Assembly: GCA_002478145.1 (NCBI GenBank)
Contig: DLMI01000234.1
Location: forward strand, 1-64,000
Direction of reading: 5' to 3'
Length of the DNA: 64,000 bases
Origin: Acidobacteria bacterium UBA7540
GTDB lineage: Bacteria; Acidobacteriota; Terriglobia; UBA7540
In this document: positions 62,258 to 64,000 of the stretch, in pieces
Layout: the number at the start of each line of letters is the position of its first letter
How positions within the stretch are numbered: the stretch's first letter is position 1
Notes under the pieces: generated by a model
Seen by the model: only the letters and a program-made list of their open reading frames with translations
What the model was told of the DNA's origin: nothing
The model's database searches: none
Translations under genes and position numbers: made by a program

Positions 62258-63178
62258 TCAGAATTTAAACGACACGGATGCTACCGCCAATCCGAATGCC
62301 GCTCCCGTCACGATGGCCACCGGCCCATGCAACGAGGCGATCCCGTGTACCCTTTCGCCGCGGCTCTTTTGAGCGAAAGCTATCTCCCCCAGGATGGGTG
62401 TCAGGACCATTCCCGGAGCATGAATCCAGGCCAGGGTCTTGTGCAGGCGGATGGGCCCGCGGGTTTGGGTGCCGGGTATCTTGGGCGCCCGGATAGCAAA
62501 GTAAGCAGTCGTGAAATAGAATCCCGCCGTCGTCACACCCAGAGCGGCATGCAGATCACGGTCGGTGGTGCTGGTCTGCTTTCCACCGGCGACCGCGGAA
62601 GTGATGAGCGTGGCGGCGAAAGGAGCAATCGTTATCAAACCGAGCCGTTGATGGATCTTGAGCATATGCGAGCGTCTGTCAAGTAGTGCCTGTTCCCGTG
62701 CATTACCCTTGGCTTGAGACGGAGTGATGCCGAGATCCTCCAGCGACGGCTCCGTCGGCTTACTGGAAGGGCTGGGCGCCGTCTTCTGAGCCGGCTCTGC
62801 GGTTGTATTGCTTTGTGTTTGCGCGACGGCTTCGGGCTCGCAATTCTCGACGACCGTCCAGGGCCCGCTGACGTTTGCGGCACGGATTTCGACTGTTTTG
62901 TAGCCGCGGGATTCGAACTTGATGCGGTAGTTGCCAGAAGGCAGACTAAATCTATAAGTACCGTCCGTGCCCGTGGCCGCAGGTAGCACATAGCCACTCT
63001 CTACGCTGGTCGTCGTAACCATGGTAAACGCCATAGGGGTACCAGCAGGATCGGTCACTGTGCCTATCAATTGTCCCATCGCCTGCGCCATCAACGATGG
63101 GCCTGATGTAACGATTAGAAAAGCGCCGGCGAGGCCGGCGAGACAAGTACGGCTGCGGTGTGCGATATTCGCGAGCAT
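62258..63178 (-). CDS. Carboxypeptidase-regulatory-like domain fused to b561-like membrane histidine bundle
   Basis: About 306 residues from an ATG 4 nt after AAGGAGGT. A signal segment is followed by a carboxypeptidase-regulatory-like domain (about 33-110: GQLIGTVTDPAGTPMAF, GTYRFSLPSGNYRIKFESRGY in part). A Pro/Ser-rich linker precedes four membrane helices (about 165-306) with repeated histidines: HQRLGLITIAPF, DLHAALGVTTAG, RLHKTLAWIHAPG and GIASLHGPVAIV. The His spacing resembles cytochrome b561-type heme-binding bundles. It heads an operon with YceI. Heme binding is inferred. Confidence 0.6.
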   Translation of the reverse strand: MLANIAHRSRTCLAGLAGAFLIVTSGPSLMAQAMGQLIGTVTDPAGTPMAFTMVTTTSVESGYVLPAATGTDGTYRFSLPSGNYRIKFESRGYKTVEIRAANVSGPWTVVENCEPEAVAQTQSNTTAEPAQKTAPSPSSKPTEPSLEDLGITPSQAKGNAREQALLDRRSHMLKIHQRLGLITIAPFAATLITSAVAGGKQTSTTDRDLHAALGVTTAGFYFTTAYFAIRAPKIPGTQTRGPIRLHKTLAWIHAPGMVLTPILGEIAFAQKSRGERVHGIASLHGPVAIVTGAAFGLAVASVSFKF

Positions 63179-63503
63179 CCATACCTCCTTTTTAGTTTGG
63201 GTAGTGTCCTGGGTAAACCTGTCAATTCTACATGAAGCGATTACCCCGCACCTGCGAATGGCTCCTACGGTCACGTCGGGACCTGGGGCCGCTAAGAATC
63301 AGAATAGCGCAGCTTCTCTCAGGTTTACACGCGCATTTGCGAACATGAACAAGATGTAATTCTCCGGACATTTACCGTTCATGTTGAAGGGTACTGTGAA
63401 TACGTGACAGCAGAAGCACGCCCAAAAGGTGGATAGTGGCGGAGGTGCGGCAGCATCACCTCCACGCCAGCGTGAGTTTCCAAAAGGGGGTTTGCGGTAT
63501 TGA
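63179..63503. other. Intergenic region of about 325 bp
   Basis: No gene or repeat is supported. It should contain the promoter of the b561-like/YceI operon on the minus strand. Confidence 0.5.
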
Positions 63504-64000
63504 TCAACTGCGAACGGGCACTTTCAAGAAAGAGGTAGGCAACGTCATCTCGCTAGCTGGCAGTGACAGCGTAACCGTGGCGCCCCCGCTCGGGCGATCG
63601 GAAATCTTCACTGTCCCGCCATGGGCCTGGGCCACGGCGTCGACAAATGCCAGCCCGAGCCCGTTTCCTGGTGAGTGCTTTCCCTTCACAAAAGGCTCGA
63701 ATGCACGGCTGCCGATCTCGGGAGGAAAACCCGGCCCGTTATCCTCGATCACCAGTTCGGCATAGCCCTGGTGCGACCGGAGCCGAATATCGATCTGGCA
63801 GCCGGGCGGCAAGTGTACAAGTTCATTTTCCAATAGATTGCTCAGAGTGCGATTGATCAGCCCAAGGTCGGCCTCAACTATAACGCCGCTTTGCAGGTCA
63901 GTTCTTACCTCGTGATGCCTGTCGGCCATGGCCGGCATGTACAACTGGAGTAATTGAGTCACAACCGCAGGCAGGTCCGCCGCCACACGCTTCATTGGAA
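63504..64000 (-). CDS. Sensor histidine kinase, C-terminal part (cut by right edge)
   Basis: The visible 165 or so codons carry the ATP-binding domain of a histidine kinase: the N-box in NRTLSNLLENELVH, the G1 box EDNGPGFPPEI, an F-box-like RAFEPFVKG and the G2 box GNGLGLAFVDAVAQAHGG. The reading is open to the window edge, so sensor and phosphoacceptor domains lie outside. An internal ATG at about 63995 is unlikely to be the true start. Partner regulator unknown. Confidence 0.9.
   Translation of the reverse strand, partial: PMKRVAADLPAVVTQLLQLYMPAMADRHHEVRTDLQSGVIVEADLGLINRTLSNLLENELVHLPPGCQIDIRLRSHQGYAELVIEDNGPGFPPEIGSRAFEPFVKGKHSPGNGLGLAFVDAVAQAHGGTVKISDRPSGGATVTLSLPASEMTLPTSFLKVPVRS

Overview
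The window looks like chromosomal DNA from an uncultured member of the Acidobacteriota. The evidence is circumstantial: a very large secreted protein with SBBP and choice-of-anchor-D repeats and a lipoprotein-like C-terminal block, many secreted glycosidases and small exported proteins of acidobacterial style, heptamer-type tandem repeats between genes, and a tmRNA encoding an ANTQYAYAA tag. I cannot assign a genus. Start sites were chosen from visible Shine-Dalgarno sequences wherever these decide between candidates.

Positions 1-14153 (almost all minus strand) hold a lipid-building locus. It contains an iterative PKS/PUFA-synthase-like megasynthase that runs off the left edge, a GNAT acyltransferase of YghO type, a plus-strand NAD-dependent epimerase-like SDR, an Aur1/IPC-synthase-like PAP2 membrane enzyme, a DUF4833 lipoprotein, and one polypeptide that fuses a fatty acyl-AMP ligase, an acyl carrier protein and a serine-palmitoyltransferase-like PLP enzyme. 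These are the parts expected for a bacterial sphingolipid (ceramide) pathway, with a dedicated acyl-chain synthase added. The block ends at a truncated ketosynthase start at about 14334, followed by a PAP2 phosphatase and a truncated diacylglycerol-kinase remnant.

Positions 15817-40565 are a mixed housekeeping and secreted region: the SBBP giant protein; the operon CPBP protease - yceH - exported pcm; a RimI-like acetyltransferase; small exported proteins; a two-gene cytochrome-bd-like membrane complex whose first subunit carries a c-type heme motif; an SGNH hydrolase; a GH2 and a clan-A glycosidase; an Slt-type lytic transglycosylase and a GAF/coiled-coil-like protein.

Positions 40658-43394 are the tmRNA gene with a clear sigma-70 promoter, and directly next to it a gene graveyard: a chimera joining sigma-factor region 2 to a tyrosine-recombinase C-terminus, a quinoprotein fragment, a ygiD-like dioxygenase broken by one nonsense codon, and a frameshifted SDR stub. 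This fits a decayed element that used ssrA as its integration site.

Positions 43395-64000 are dominated by electron transport. There is a three-gene GMC dehydrogenase operon with a YVTN-propeller cytochrome c; a Crp/Fnr regulator diverging from a cupredoxin gene across a perfect TTGTGAC-N4-GTCACAA palindrome; then a plus-strand run encoding a GltD-like flavoprotein with ferredoxin domain, Rieske protein, split cytochrome b, an eight-heme cytochrome c and a small cytochrome c lipoprotein. Further on are a heme-motif outer-membrane barrel candidate, a geranylgeranyl-reductase-like flavoprotein fused to an SRPBCC-like domain, a MITE-like element, a monoheme cytochrome c, a YceI/b561-like pair and the C-terminus of a sensor histidine kinase cut by the right edge.
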